A DNA stretch of 7,168 bases from Firmicutes bacterium AF25-13AC (GTDB taxonomy: Bacteria; Bacillota; Clostridia; Lachnospirales; Lachnospiraceae): assembly GCA_003478935.1 (NCBI GenBank), contig QUFP01000074.1, positions 1 to 7,168 on the forward strand, written 5' to 3'. The notes under the pieces were generated by a model, which was not told the DNA's origin, ran no database searches, and saw nothing but the letters and a program-made list of their open reading frames with translations. Numbering within the stretch: position 1 is the stretch's first letter; each line of letters begins with the position of its first letter. Of the stretch, positions 1-6,471 are shown one piece after another. Position numbers and translations under genes: made by a program.

Positions 1-103
1 GATTTGAATAACCATACTTTTTAATAACAGTACGTATTCCGCCTTCACCATTCAGATAGGCAGTAACGAGTGCCTTCTTTTGTTCAAAACTATATTTAAT
101 CAT
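1..103 (-). CDS. IS3-family-like transposase OrfA, N-terminal fragment cut by the window edge
   Basis: Reading leftwards from the ATG at 103, 34 codons are visible before the window ends. The peptide begins MIKYSFEQKKALVTAYLNGE and continues GGIRTVIKKYGYSN. This is the typical opening of the small helix-turn-helix OrfA protein of IS3-family elements, which binds the terminal inverted repeats and is normally joined to the DDE-type OrfB by frameshifting. The 'EQK..LV..YL.GEGG...V.KKYG' pattern marks the first helices of the HTH. An excellent ribosome site (GGAGGT on the minus strand, 112-117) lies 8 bases upstream and supports this start. The catalytic part lies outside the window, so I cannot tell whether the element is intact. 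The family call rests on the N-terminus alone. Confidence 0.8.
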   Translation of the reverse strand, partial: MIKYSFEQKKALVTAYLNGEGGIRTVIKKYGYSN

Positions 104-112
104 AAAAGCCAA

Positions 113-149
113 CCTCCCAAGTGTTAGATTCTTGGTCTAACTTTTGGGT
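113..149. repeat. Hairpin inside the IS end, just upstream of the transposase start
   Basis: GTTAGA (123-128) and TCTAAC (136-141) form a perfect 6-bp stem with a 7-base loop. The outer bases CAA (118-120) and TTG (144-146) can extend it past a two-base mismatch. It lies between the putative IS tip and the transposase ribosome site. It could be part of the terminal repeat that transposase binds, or a structure that limits read-in translation of the transposase, as is common in insertion sequences. The role is inferred. Confidence 0.45.
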
Positions 150-202
150 GTCGGATCAGTTCCTGTCCCCCTGGCGGTTCTTTTTTTATTTAAAAGAGTT
201 TT

Positions 203-231
203 TTGAAAACTTTTTTTTGCGATGATACAAT
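203..231 (+). promoter_or_regulatory. Promoter candidate for the sigma-factor operon
   Basis: TTGAAA (203-208) and TACAAT (226-231) are separated by 17 bases, each one mismatch from the vegetative sigma-A consensus. The same -35 region also reads TGAAAAC followed by a T-run (204-218), which resembles the '-35 AAC' motif of ECF promoters. A clear ECF -10 (CGT-type) is not visible at the right distance, so autoregulation by the downstream sigma factor is possible but not shown. Transcription from here would give a leader of roughly 155 bases that includes the whole tandem-repeat block. Confidence 0.55.
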
Positions 232-266
232 ATACCAGTAAAGAGAAAAAGCATAAAGCTGAGATG

Positions 267-370
267 GCAAGCTTTAAAAGCAAGTTTTAAACGTAAGCTT
301 CAAATGCAAGTTTCAAATGAAAACTTCAAATGCAAGCTACAGCTGCAAAGTACAAGTGCACTGTAAAAAT
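267..370. repeat. Eight degenerate 13-bp tandem repeats in the leader of the sigma-factor gene
   Basis: Cutting the sequence every 13 bases from 267 gives GCAAGCTTTAAAA, GCAAGTTTTAAAC, GTAAGCTTCAAAT, GCAAGTTTCAAAT, GAAAACTTCAAAT, GCAAGCTACAGCT, GCAAAGTACAAGT and GCACTGTAAAAAT. The consensus is about GCAAGYTTCAAAT. Units 3-5 are nearly identical and the last three decay. Units also tend to alternate AAGC/AAGT, hinting at a 26-bp doubled unit. The block sits between the promoter candidate and the sigma-factor ribosome site. Thirteen is not a multiple of three, so the block does not encode a repeated peptide. The likely effect is on transcription, leader folding or copy-number variation by slippage. 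Confidence 0.8.
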
Positions 371-393
371 ACACGATACAGAAAGGATAAGGG

Positions 394-930
394 ATGTCTG
401 ACACAGAATTTGAATTATTTGTCATGAACGCAGGGCCGGATATTCTGAGGTTCTGCCGTATCATTACAAATAATAAAGAGCAGGGAGATGAGCTATATCA
501 GGACGCGATGGTTTTGTTATTGGAAAAGCGGGTGTCATTGAAAGCAGAGCAAAATAGCAAAAGCTATGCGTTGTCTGTTGCTGTTTTGCTGTGGAAAAAC
601 AAAAAGAAAAAATATGCAAACCGTATGCGAATCGCGCCAGTCAGCAGCTTGGAAGAGCATCAGGAAACGGTTTCTTCATTTGCGGCGGATTGGGACACGA
701 CACCGGAACAGATGATGATCAACAAACAGGAGATTGCAGAGGTGAGAAATGCAGTGCAGATGCTACCAGAAAAATATCGAATTCCAATCTGCTTAAGTTA
801 CAGTGCTGGGCTGACAATGGAAGAAATTGCAACATGTATGAAAGTGCCGGTCAATACGGTGAAAACAAGAATCAGAAAGGCAAAATCAATTTTAAAACAG
901 GAATTGGAGGCGAGAGGAATTGACAGATGA
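394..930 (+). CDS. ECF-type (sigma-70 family) RNA polymerase sigma factor
   Basis: The 178-aa product has the two-domain ECF layout. Region 2 (about residues 14-80) includes the ILRFCRIITNN and ELYQDAMVLLLEK helices. A variable linker follows (80-103), then region 4 (about 105-172) with the hallmark LPEKYRIPICLSYSAGLTMEE, the helix-turn-helix VPVNTVKTRIRKAK (151-164) and a basic tail. Such factors direct RNA polymerase to a small regulon, usually for envelope stress or antimicrobial resistance. Region 2 is poorly conserved around the -10 recognition helix, where a KNKKKKYANR stretch replaces the usual pattern, so its promoter motif cannot be guessed. The ATG at 394 is supported by AAAGGA at 383-387. 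The gene overlaps the next one by 11 bases, the usual arrangement for a sigma factor and its regulator. The family call is firm; the regulon is unknown. Confidence 0.92.
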   Translation: MSDTEFELFVMNAGPDILRFCRIITNNKEQGDELYQDAMVLLLEKRVSLKAEQNSKSYALSVAVLLWKNKKKKYANRMRIAPVSSLEEHQETVSSFAADWDTTPEQMMINKQEIAEVRNAVQMLPEKYRIPICLSYSAGLTMEEIATCMKVPVNTVKTRIRKAKSILKQELEARGIDR

Positions 931-1801
931 GCGATTTGAACAGTTGATGAAGCAGGCATTGAAGCCTGAAATTGATGAGCGAGATGTTGTGATCCAAAAA
1001 AATACAAATAATTATAAAAACAGAATGAAACGAAAAAGAAGGTTGCGTGTCTGTATAACAGCAGGAATTGCTGCGGCTGCCTGTGTGGTTGCAGGTGTGC
1101 AGCTCAATCGTTTTGGAAATGGACAAGTACCGTATACAGAAACAAAGCAGGATTTTGTTACAAACAAAACATCATCTGCATTTTCACTTTGCGTTTATGC
1201 ATCGGAGCTCAGTTCGGAAAATTCGGTGGCGTTAAACAATGAGAACGGAAATTCATGGGTATTCGGTATGAGATCAGACAGTGATATGCTCAGCTATTGC
1301 ATCGCTTTTCCTGTTTCGTGCAAAGGTGAACAGATAAAGCAGATCACATATACGATTAACAAGGGGGCGTTTCAGATCATCGGGGAGAATCCTGAGAAGT
1401 TTTGCACACAGATGACTCTATATACAGAGCAGACAATGAATTTGCCAAGAATTTCCCAAAACAAGGAGCAGCAGGAAAGTGTTCTGTATTGTACTTCCTA
1501 TACCATTGATTATGAAAATCAGGATGCGGGGTGTTTTGTTAATATTTGTGGATTCACGGCGGATGATGAGCAAACGGAAAACTTATTTTTTAAGAGTGAA
1601 TCAATTGAGGCAGGAAAATGGACAGAGGAGTTAAATTCGATTCTTTTCGATAAAATACAGGTTACAGTTTGTGTAGCGTTTGAGGATGGCACAAATAAAA
1701 CTCAGACGATTGCAATAGCGGCAGCAGCTAGTGATGCAAACAGTACGTATGAGAAAGGGCAGACACAGAAGGAGAAATTGATTCAGTATGAGATGAGGTG
1801 A
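920..1801 (+). CDS. Membrane-anchored protein in the anti-sigma position (putative regulator of the ECF factor)
   Basis: The 293-aa protein has a short charged cytoplasmic N-terminus (1-42, MTDERFEQLMKQALKPEIDE followed by a KRKRR cluster), one membrane span at about 43-62 (alanine/valine-rich) and a large outside domain of about 230 residues, rich in predicted beta strands. This is the topology of single-pass anti-sigma factors, and overlap with the sigma gene supports the pairing. No zinc-binding HxxxCxxC motif is present, so it is not a ZAS-type anti-sigma. The N-terminus resembles that of DUF4179-like partners of clostridial ECF factors, a recollection I cannot confirm. The start is a TTG at 920, chosen because GGAGG (906-910) lies 9 bases upstream and the peptide from TTG keeps the conserved-looking opening; the next in-frame ATG is at 947. 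The anti-sigma role is inferred from position and topology. Confidence 0.7.
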   Translation: MTDERFEQLMKQALKPEIDERDVVIQKNTNNYKNRMKRKRRLRVCITAGIAAAACVVAGVQLNRFGNGQVPYTETKQDFVTNKTSSAFSLCVYASELSSENSVALNNENGNSWVFGMRSDSDMLSYCIAFPVSCKGEQIKQITYTINKGAFQIIGENPEKFCTQMTLYTEQTMNLPRISQNKEQQESVLYCTSYTIDYENQDAGCFVNICGFTADDEQTENLFFKSESIEAGKWTEELNSILFDKIQVTVCVAFEDGTNKTQTIAIAAAASDANSTYEKGQTQKEKLIQYEMR

Positions 1802-1805
1802 TCGA

Positions 1806-2750
1806 ATGAGAAAACGAGGAAAAGTGAAAATTGTTTTGACTGTTTTTATAATAGTATTATTTTCTTGTACAGCGGTGATAGGCAACAGTAGAACAGGCGT
1901 GATTGAAAACGTGATGGCAAAAAATGCTGCCGATGTAGATATTCTGACGATTAAATCAAGAGTATTCACAGGGGAGGAGATCATTAAAGCATGGCTAGAC
2001 ACGGATACACTTGATGAGAATTGCTTAACGGTATTAGCGCAGCGTGGGACGGCAGCAGTCACGACGACCTATGATACTGGAAAGCAAAAAATAACAGTGA
2101 ACTGGAATCAGGGAGCATTTAACGGTGCCATTGTTCGGATAAATGGACGAGAAGAAAAAAACAGAGAAGAATGGACAGCCCGTTGGTTAAAAACTTTTGA
2201 GAATCTTGGAATTTCAGTCGATGATTCTTATGAAAAAAAGTGGCAGGGTGAAAATAATGATGAAGAACATGATATTTATTATATAGAAGAAAATGGAATT
2301 CATCTGTGTCCAAATGGCTATTCACTGGGTGATTTGGGACAATGTTGGGGACAGTCAATTGATATTACAATTGAGAAAGATGGTTATTTTGTATCCTTTA
2401 ATAATGTACCAGAAGTAATTGCACGGGAAGAAAAGAAAGGACGAAAGCTGATTTCTAAAGAGGAAGCCATACGGGCATGTCTTGACAATTATTTTCGGGA
2501 TCAGAATGCGGAGGATGAAGCGGGCGTATTAGTAGAAGAGGCCTCCTGTGACATGGAATACCTGATGATTAATAAAGGATCCGAGAATGACGAGAGTGTG
2601 TGTGATATTGGCTATTATGTGCAAATTCCAATGTCCTATACAGACGGTGGAAATCAGTATGTGATTGAAGGTTTTGTCGATGGAGAATACCCGTATTGCT
2701 ATGCGACTGCAATGACGGCAAATGTTAATCAAACAGATCAGAGCGAATAG
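1806..2750 (+). CDS. Exported or membrane-anchored protein of unknown function
   Basis: The 314-aa protein starts with a basic tip (MRKRGKVK) and a hydrophobic segment at 9-25, so it is exported or anchored. C21 in LFSC is only a poor lipobox. The rest is soluble and acidic. Two segments look alike, VFTGEEIIKAWLD (53-65) and LISKEEAIRACLD (215-227). Each is a short helix opening a strand-rich stretch, a layout reminiscent of PepSY/YpeB-like or YycI-like extracellular modules; this is a weak analogy, not an assignment. The ATG at 1806 follows the previous stop by 4 bases, with GAGGTG (1795-1800) as ribosome site, so the two genes are translationally linked. Lying between an anti-sigma candidate and ABC permeases, it may be a sensor or accessory domain of the circuit. 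I do not recognise the family. Confidence 0.7.
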   Translation: MRKRGKVKIVLTVFIIVLFSCTAVIGNSRTGVIENVMAKNAADVDILTIKSRVFTGEEIIKAWLDTDTLDENCLTVLAQRGTAAVTTTYDTGKQKITVNWNQGAFNGAIVRINGREEKNREEWTARWLKTFENLGISVDDSYEKKWQGENNDEEHDIYYIEENGIHLCPNGYSLGDLGQCWGQSIDITIEKDGYFVSFNNVPEVIAREEKKGRKLISKEEAIRACLDNYFRDQNAEDEAGVLVEEASCDMEYLMINKGSENDESVCDIGYYVQIPMSYTDGGNQYVIEGFVDGEYPYCYATAMTANVNQTDQSE

Positions 2751-2766
2751 GAACGGAGGGATGCAT

Positions 2767-3552
2767 ATGATCAGACGGGAAGCAAGGCGGATTGTGACGT
2801 CTCCGCTAGCATGGTTTTGTGTCGTGATCTACGCGGCAGTTTTGTTGATGGGAATTGCAGAGACGTTAAAAATAAAAGAGGCAATATCGGATCAGGGCTG
2901 GTTAGATTTGTTGTGTGTGTCAGAAGAATATGGCATTACAACTTTGGTGAAAAATCTGGTATTTCCGATGAGTGTTGCATCGGTCTATTTTGATGAAAAA
3001 AAGGGAAAATGTGATTGGGTAAAAATGATGCGGACAAGTCGGCTTCGCTATTGTGTTACAAAAGCAATCGCGGTATTTGTTGGCAGCATTTTTCTATATA
3101 TGATGAGTGTGTTCCTATTTATTGCAATTGGAAGCATGATGCATCCTGAGATTTTAAAGACTGACAATAATTTGTATTTTCTGGTCGGTGAAATGTGGCA
3201 GAAGTGGATCCAGGATGGAATGTATTGGGGTGTATTCTTTTTGTATGTAGTTTTGAATTCGCTTCAAGTTGCTGCGTGGTCCTCAATGTTAGGGTTATGT
3301 GTTGCTGCTTTTAGTGAAAATCGATATGTGGTTGCAGCTGTTCCTTTTTTTATCAATAGAATATTTCTTTATCTGGGAGACATGATTGATTGGCTTTCGA
3401 TCGTTAGTCCATATAGCTATCAGCCAATACAGTTTTGGTATACCGGTACGCAGGTGGATCTTTTCTGGCTGGCTTTTAAAAATTTGGCAGTAATGTTTTT
3501 ATTTACCTGTATTTTTATAGAGGAAATGAAATGGAGGTCATTACATGGCTGA
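2767..3552 (+). CDS. ABC-2-like transporter permease, six-span membrane protein (first subunit)
   Basis: The 261-aa protein is a polytopic membrane protein. It has a basic N-terminal amphipathic start (MIRREARRIVTSPLAWF), then spans near 14-31, 102-125 and 155-180, further spans around 185-205, and a last one at about 235-254. A cytoplasmic KKGKCDWVKMMRTSR loop lies between the first and second spans, as in ABC-2 exporters where such loops contact the ATPase. The start at 2767 is preferred because GGAGGG (2755-2760) lies 6 bases upstream; the ATG at 2761 touches the ribosome site, and an upstream in-frame ATG at 2722 lies inside the previous gene. The end overlaps the next permease by 8 bases, implying equal production of the pair. 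Substrate unknown. Confidence 0.8.
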   Translation: MIRREARRIVTSPLAWFCVVIYAAVLLMGIAETLKIKEAISDQGWLDLLCVSEEYGITTLVKNLVFPMSVASVYFDEKKGKCDWVKMMRTSRLRYCVTKAIAVFVGSIFLYMMSVFLFIAIGSMMHPEILKTDNNLYFLVGEMWQKWIQDGMYWGVFFLYVVLNSLQVAAWSSMLGLCVAAFSENRYVVAAVPFFINRIFLYLGDMIDWLSIVSPYSYQPIQFWYTGTQVDLFWLAFKNLAVMFLFTCIFIEEMKWRSLHG

Positions 3553-4417
3553 TAGAAGAACAAAGAAAACGGCAAAACAAATCTTTGGCTACGCACGTCT
3601 GAATTTTCATATGGGAATGCGTCAGGGAAAAAATCTGGCTGTTTTATTGTGCATGGGCTGCTTTTTGCTTTATTATCTCGGTGGCATTCGTGGGTATCTG
3701 GCATCGGCAGAAGAAACGGTCAGTGTGCAGGAGTTATTCCTGGCTATGATGAATACACATTATACGGCAATGACAGTCTGGGTTGGCTATCTGCTTGTGA
3801 TCTGTGATATTCCATATAGTGAGAAGGGGATTTACCCATATCTTATTCGCACATCTCGAAAAAGTTGGTTACTTGGTCAGATTTTATATCTGTTCTTGGT
3901 AACAATTTTCTATTTTTTTTATGTGGGACTAGTGCTTGCAGCAGCAATTGTTCCTCATATTTCATTTCGTATCTCGTGGACAAATGCTTTTGTCAAAATG
4001 CTGAATGCACCATGGAGATGTGGAATAAAGAATTATTTTTCTTTTACGTTTTCGCTAATAAAGCATAATTCACAGTATGTTGTGGTAGTACGACAACTCT
4101 TTTTATGTCTGCTTGTTTCGATGACTCTTGGCATGTTGACAATGGCGATTCATATGCTGTGGAAAAATGGCCCCGGTATATTGGTTGGCGCAGTGGCTCT
4201 GGCATGTGATTATCTGGTAACGGCGGTATTGGATGCGATTGTAGGACTTCGCTATTTTTCACCTCTTACATTGAGTCGAATTTCAGCACTCAGTACCAGC
4301 GTAAATGATCGGTTCAATCCATCATTTTCGTATGCGTGCCTATTTCTTGGCGGTTTGTTTGTGGTTTCACTGAGCATTAGCATCTGGAAATTAAGGCGCT
4401 ATGAGTATGGGCGATAA
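3545..4417 (+). CDS. ABC-2-like transporter permease, six-span membrane protein (second subunit)
   Basis: The 290-aa product has a basic cytoplasmic N-terminus and hydrophobic spans near 30-48, 75-91, 107-135, 183-206, 209-231 and 261-281, the usual count for an ABC-2 exporter half. An IRTSRKSW loop (about 100-107) echoes the MRTSR loop of the preceding permease, suggesting the two are related subunits of a heterodimer. The start is the ATG at 3545, inside the last codons of the previous gene, with GGAGGT (3533-3538) 6 bases upstream. A polar stretch with an aromatic, positively charged segment lies between spans three and four (about 140-180). Together with the ATPase it should form an exporter in the cell membrane. 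Cargo is not predictable from sequence; antimicrobial peptide extrusion is typical for sigma-linked ABC systems of this size. Confidence 0.8.
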   Translation: MADRRTKKTAKQIFGYARLNFHMGMRQGKNLAVLLCMGCFLLYYLGGIRGYLASAEETVSVQELFLAMMNTHYTAMTVWVGYLLVICDIPYSEKGIYPYLIRTSRKSWLLGQILYLFLVTIFYFFYVGLVLAAAIVPHISFRISWTNAFVKMLNAPWRCGIKNYFSFTFSLIKHNSQYVVVVRQLFLCLLVSMTLGMLTMAIHMLWKNGPGILVGAVALACDYLVTAVLDAIVGLRYFSPLTLSRISALSTSVNDRFNPSFSYACLFLGGLFVVSLSISIWKLRRYEYGR

Positions 4418-4432
4418 TGAGTATGGCCCATA
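4401..4432. repeat. 10-bp direct repeat and 7-bp inverted repeat at the end of the second permease gene
   Basis: ATGAGTATGG occurs at 4401-4410 and again at 4417-4426, and TATGGGC (4406-4412) is mirrored by GCCCATA (4426-4432). The repeat straddles the permease stop codon (4415-4417) and looks like a small local duplication. The hairpin has a 13-base loop and no following T-run, so it is not a convincing terminator. It may slightly shield the 3' end of the permease message. Confidence 0.4.
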
Positions 4433-4484
4433 AGCCAATAAGGGTGTACAAGAACTATTTTTGAGAGAAAGGATGCAAGATCAA

Positions 4485-4515
4485 TAGTCAATGTTTTTCG
4501 GTCTAACATTATAAT
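4485..4515 (+). promoter_or_regulatory. Possible internal promoter ahead of the ABC ATPase gene
   Basis: A perfect TATAAT (4510-4515) lies 25 bases before the ATPase start in the only sizeable gap of the cluster (4418-4539). The best -35 is weak: TAGTCA (4485-4490) at 19-base spacing. Such a promoter could give the ATPase a basal level independent of the sigma factor. AT-rich sequence makes chance TATAAT matches common, hence the low confidence. Confidence 0.3.
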
Positions 4516-4539
4516 TATATAGGAAGGAACGTGACGTGT

Positions 4540-5184
4540 ATGAGTGATTATATTCAATTAACAAATATCAGTAAAACGTTTGGAAAGCAGACTGTGTTGC
4601 AGCCGCTTACAATGGGGTTTGAGGAAGGAATGATTCACGGCATTATCGGGCGAAATGGTTCTGGTAAAACCGTTTTGATGAAAATGATTCTGGGTATTTT
4701 GCAGCCGACAACGGGAACGGTCATAGTGGGAGATAAGCGAATCGGAAAGGATGTGGATTTCCCAGAGAGTGCGGGTGCGATCATTGAGACGATTGAGTTT
4801 ATTCCATATATGAGTGCATATCAAAATCTGGCAGACATCGCAGCGATGCGCGGCAATCTGTCAAAGACTCAAATAAAGGAAGTGCTAGAGATGGTCGGCT
4901 TAGGAAATGTCGGAAGAAAGCATGTATCAAAGTTTTCCATGGGAATGCGACAGCGCCTGGCAATCGCACAGGCAGTAATGGAGTCTCCGAAGCTTCTGAT
5001 ATTAGACGAGCCGATGAATGGCATGGATGAGAAAGGCGTGGAGGAGATGCGGCGGCTGATTTTAGCGAGAAAAGCGGCGGGTACAACGATCATCCTTTCT
5101 AGTCACAATATAGAAGATATCCGTATCTTATGTGATCAGGTGTACCGCATAGATGCAGGAGTTGTCATGAGAGAAGTTGAATGA
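4540..5184 (+). CDS. ABC transporter ATP-binding protein (BcrA/drug-export-like)
   Basis: The 214-aa protein is a complete nucleotide-binding domain. It has Walker A GRNGSGKT (37-44), the ABC signature FSMGMRQ (132-138, the SMG variant seen in bacitracin/lantibiotic exporters), Walker B LLILDE (152-157) with catalytic E157, a D-loop MNGMD and the switch histidine H189 in SSHN. At the Q-loop position the sequence reads AIIETIEF with no glutamine, also typical of the BcrA-like group. It ends soon after the H-loop, lacking the extra C-terminal 80 or so residues many BcrA-type proteins carry. It would power the two permeases upstream. The ATG at 4540 is preferred, with AGGAAGGA (4521-4528) 11 bases ahead; a GTG at 4531 lies too close to that site. 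Confidence 0.92.
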   Translation: MSDYIQLTNISKTFGKQTVLQPLTMGFEEGMIHGIIGRNGSGKTVLMKMILGILQPTTGTVIVGDKRIGKDVDFPESAGAIIETIEFIPYMSAYQNLADIAAMRGNLSKTQIKEVLEMVGLGNVGRKHVSKFSMGMRQRLAIAQAVMESPKLLILDEPMNGMDEKGVEEMRRLILARKAAGTTIILSSHNIEDIRILCDQVYRIDAGVVMREVE

Positions 5185-5249
5185 GAAACTGGAGGAAAAT
5201 AAAAGCTTGAAGAAAAAGTTAAAATGTAAAAAAAAAATTGACAAATACA

Positions 5250-5278
5250 TTGCTATTCTCCGCTTAGTAGCATATAAT
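5250..5278 (+). promoter_or_regulatory. Promoter with an inverted-repeat operator candidate for the XRE/ImmA module
   Basis: TTGCTA (5250-5255) and a perfect TATAAT (5273-5278) are 17 bases apart. The half-sites TGCTA (5251-5255) and TAGCA (5268-5272) form an inverted repeat with 12 bases between them that fills the promoter spacer, just where a dimeric XRE repressor would block RNA polymerase. A consensus TTGACA at 5238-5243 is 29 bases from the TATAAT, too far to pair with it. Autorepression by the downstream XRE protein is inferred. Confidence 0.6.
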
Positions 5279-5309
5279 AGATTTTATAGATACGAAGGGA
5301 GAAATGAAA

Positions 5310-5672
5310 ATGAAGTTTGATGAATTATTTGACCAGCGTAATCTTGTGGCGATGAATTTGAAAAATTGCATTCGAGATCGTGGCTTTACGAAGATTTCTC
5401 TTGCAAAGAAGGCAAACATTTCAAGACCTACGTTGGACAAAATTTTAAATGGAAGTATTGATAATAAAAGTACATTTGACAAACATCTTCAGAAGATTTT
5501 AGCTGTTTTGAATCTTTCAGTAGATGATCTTGTCTTTTTTGAAGCTAAGCCCAAAACGGTAGATGTGGTATATTCTGAGAATGCACCAAATGATTATCAA
5601 ATGAATAAAAAGGCACAAAAGCAATATGGTTTGCTTATGGATGTTCTTGATCTTTGCGAAATTTATTATTGA
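5310..5672 (+). CDS. XRE-family helix-turn-helix transcriptional regulator
   Basis: The 120-aa protein carries an N-terminal Cro/cI-type DNA-binding domain. Its HTH runs at about residues 27-48 (KISLAKKANISRPTLDKILNG), followed by a supporting helix ending LAVLNLSVDDLVFF. The C-terminal 40 residues are short and polar and could hold the site cut or bound by a partner. In many mobile and toxin-antitoxin-like modules an XRE repressor is followed by an ImmA/IrrE metallopeptidase that inactivates it, and the neighbour here is exactly that. The ATG at 5310 is chosen because AAGGGAG (5295-5301) is 8 bases upstream; an in-frame ATG at 5304 is only 2 bases from it. Two missing residues would not change the call. 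Confidence 0.88.
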   Translation: MKFDELFDQRNLVAMNLKNCIRDRGFTKISLAKKANISRPTLDKILNGSIDNKSTFDKHLQKILAVLNLSVDDLVFFEAKPKTVDVVYSENAPNDYQMNKKAQKQYGLLMDVLDLCEIYY

Positions 5673-5685
5673 GAGGTATATCGTT

Positions 5686-6471
5686 ATGAGCGAGAAAATT
5701 GTAGCAGGGAATCTTGATGAGGTAATAGGTAAGAATGTAGAGATTCGCGATGAAATGCGAGAAAAAGCACTTCTGATACGTACAAATTGGAATAGAATGC
5801 AAATTAGTTCGTCAAATCAGTTGGCAATGCAGATTTTAAAGCTTTATGGGCTGGTTCAAATGCCACTTGATAATCAGTATTGGAGTGGGGCAATTTTTGT
5901 AAAAAAAGGTAAAAAAATTCCAGTAATCAATACTGCATTACCTAGAGCAAACCAGTATTTTACAGCATGGCATGAAATTTATCATTTGATTTATGATGCG
6001 GTTTCATTTAGTCATATTATTGAGACAGAGACAATAATGGAAGAACGCAAAGCAGAATATTTTGCGTCACTGATGCTGTTGGGAAATCTGCTGCCATATT
6101 ATACAGAACTGCCAGAAATGGATTTTTTATCAAAGATATTTCATTGTATGGATACATTCAGTGCACCGTATAAGGCTGTTTTGATTGCGCTTTATGAAAG
6201 TGCAGTTCAAAATGAAAATCAAAAATTAATGTCTTTGATTAAAGAAAACTTTGATAATTCATTTTCTGATTTGGCAGATAGGTTTCGGAAACTTGGATTA
6301 GATGATAACCTAGTAAGACCATCCTATGTAATAAATGTTGGAATATTGCAAGCAAAAATACAGGAACGAATCAAACAAGATCCTGACTTGAATTACAATT
6401 ATGAGAATGAGCAGTTTTTGAGTAACATTATAAGAGAAGCTAATTTAATGATGGAGGAGAAGAATGCTTAA
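5686..6471 (+). CDS. ImmA/IrrE-family (COG2856) metallopeptidase
   Basis: The 261-aa protein has a gluzincin-like active site: HEIYH (96-100, HExxH) preceded by an aromatic/tryptophan (FTAWHE), and a downstream ERKAEYFAS segment (120-128) fitting the family's ExxAxxFA motif, in which the glutamate is the third zinc ligand. In characterised members (ImmA of ICEBs1, IrrE of Deinococcus) the protease cleaves a partner XRE repressor to switch genes on. Here the partner is probably the gene immediately upstream. The ATG at 5686 follows the XRE stop by 13 bases, with GAGAGG (5671-5676) as ribosome site; an earlier in-frame ATG at 5626 lies inside the XRE gene and would add a hydrophobic stretch unlikely to be real. 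A C-terminal region of about 130 residues beyond the catalytic core is helical and family-specific. Confidence 0.85.
   Translation: MSEKIVAGNLDEVIGKNVEIRDEMREKALLIRTNWNRMQISSSNQLAMQILKLYGLVQMPLDNQYWSGAIFVKKGKKIPVINTALPRANQYFTAWHEIYHLIYDAVSFSHIIETETIMEERKAEYFASLMLLGNLLPYYTELPEMDFLSKIFHCMDTFSAPYKAVLIALYESAVQNENQKLMSLIKENFDNSFSDLADRFRKLGLDDNLVRPSYVINVGILQAKIQERIKQDPDLNYNYENEQFLSNIIREANLMMEEKNA

Larger units (their letters stand above)
1..158 (-). mobile_element. IS3-like insertion sequence, partial (transposase-proximal end)
   Basis: The minus-strand transposase start is preceded by a short non-coding end. Read on the minus strand this end starts TGATCCGACACCC and runs into AAAAGTTAGACC, which resembles IS3-family termini (TG at the tip, then a CCCAAAAGTTAGAC-like core). 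On that basis I place the tip near base 158. The exact end is uncertain: similar sequence continues to about 176, and the opposite end and target duplication are not in the window. Confidence 0.5.

Noticed and set aside
304..366. A 20-codon open frame starting ATG at 304 within the 13-bp repeats, and an 8-codon frame at 264-290
   Set aside because: Neither has a convincing ribosome site, and the codons simply follow the out-of-frame 13-bp repeat. Leader-peptide control is not supported.
267..370. CRISPR array
   Set aside because: The 13-base units are directly adjacent with no spacers, and no cas genes are present.
4401..4440. Intrinsic terminator after the second permease
   Set aside because: The 7-bp stem has a long loop and no T-run follows. 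Read-through to the ATPase is more likely.
4473..4487. A 4-codon frame after GAGAGAAAGG ahead of the ABC ATPase
   Set aside because: It is too short to be more than chance in purine-rich sequence, and the ribosome-like site touches the ATG.
4799..5093. Minus-strand open frames opposite the ATPase and other genes
   Set aside because: They mirror strongly conserved plus-strand coding motifs (Walker B, signature, H-loop), have no ribosome sites and show no recognisable domain.
5238..5266. A second promoter using the perfect TTGACA at 5238
   Set aside because: At 17-18 bases downstream the sequence is CGCTTA/GCTTAG, not a -10 box, and the TATAAT is 29 bases away.
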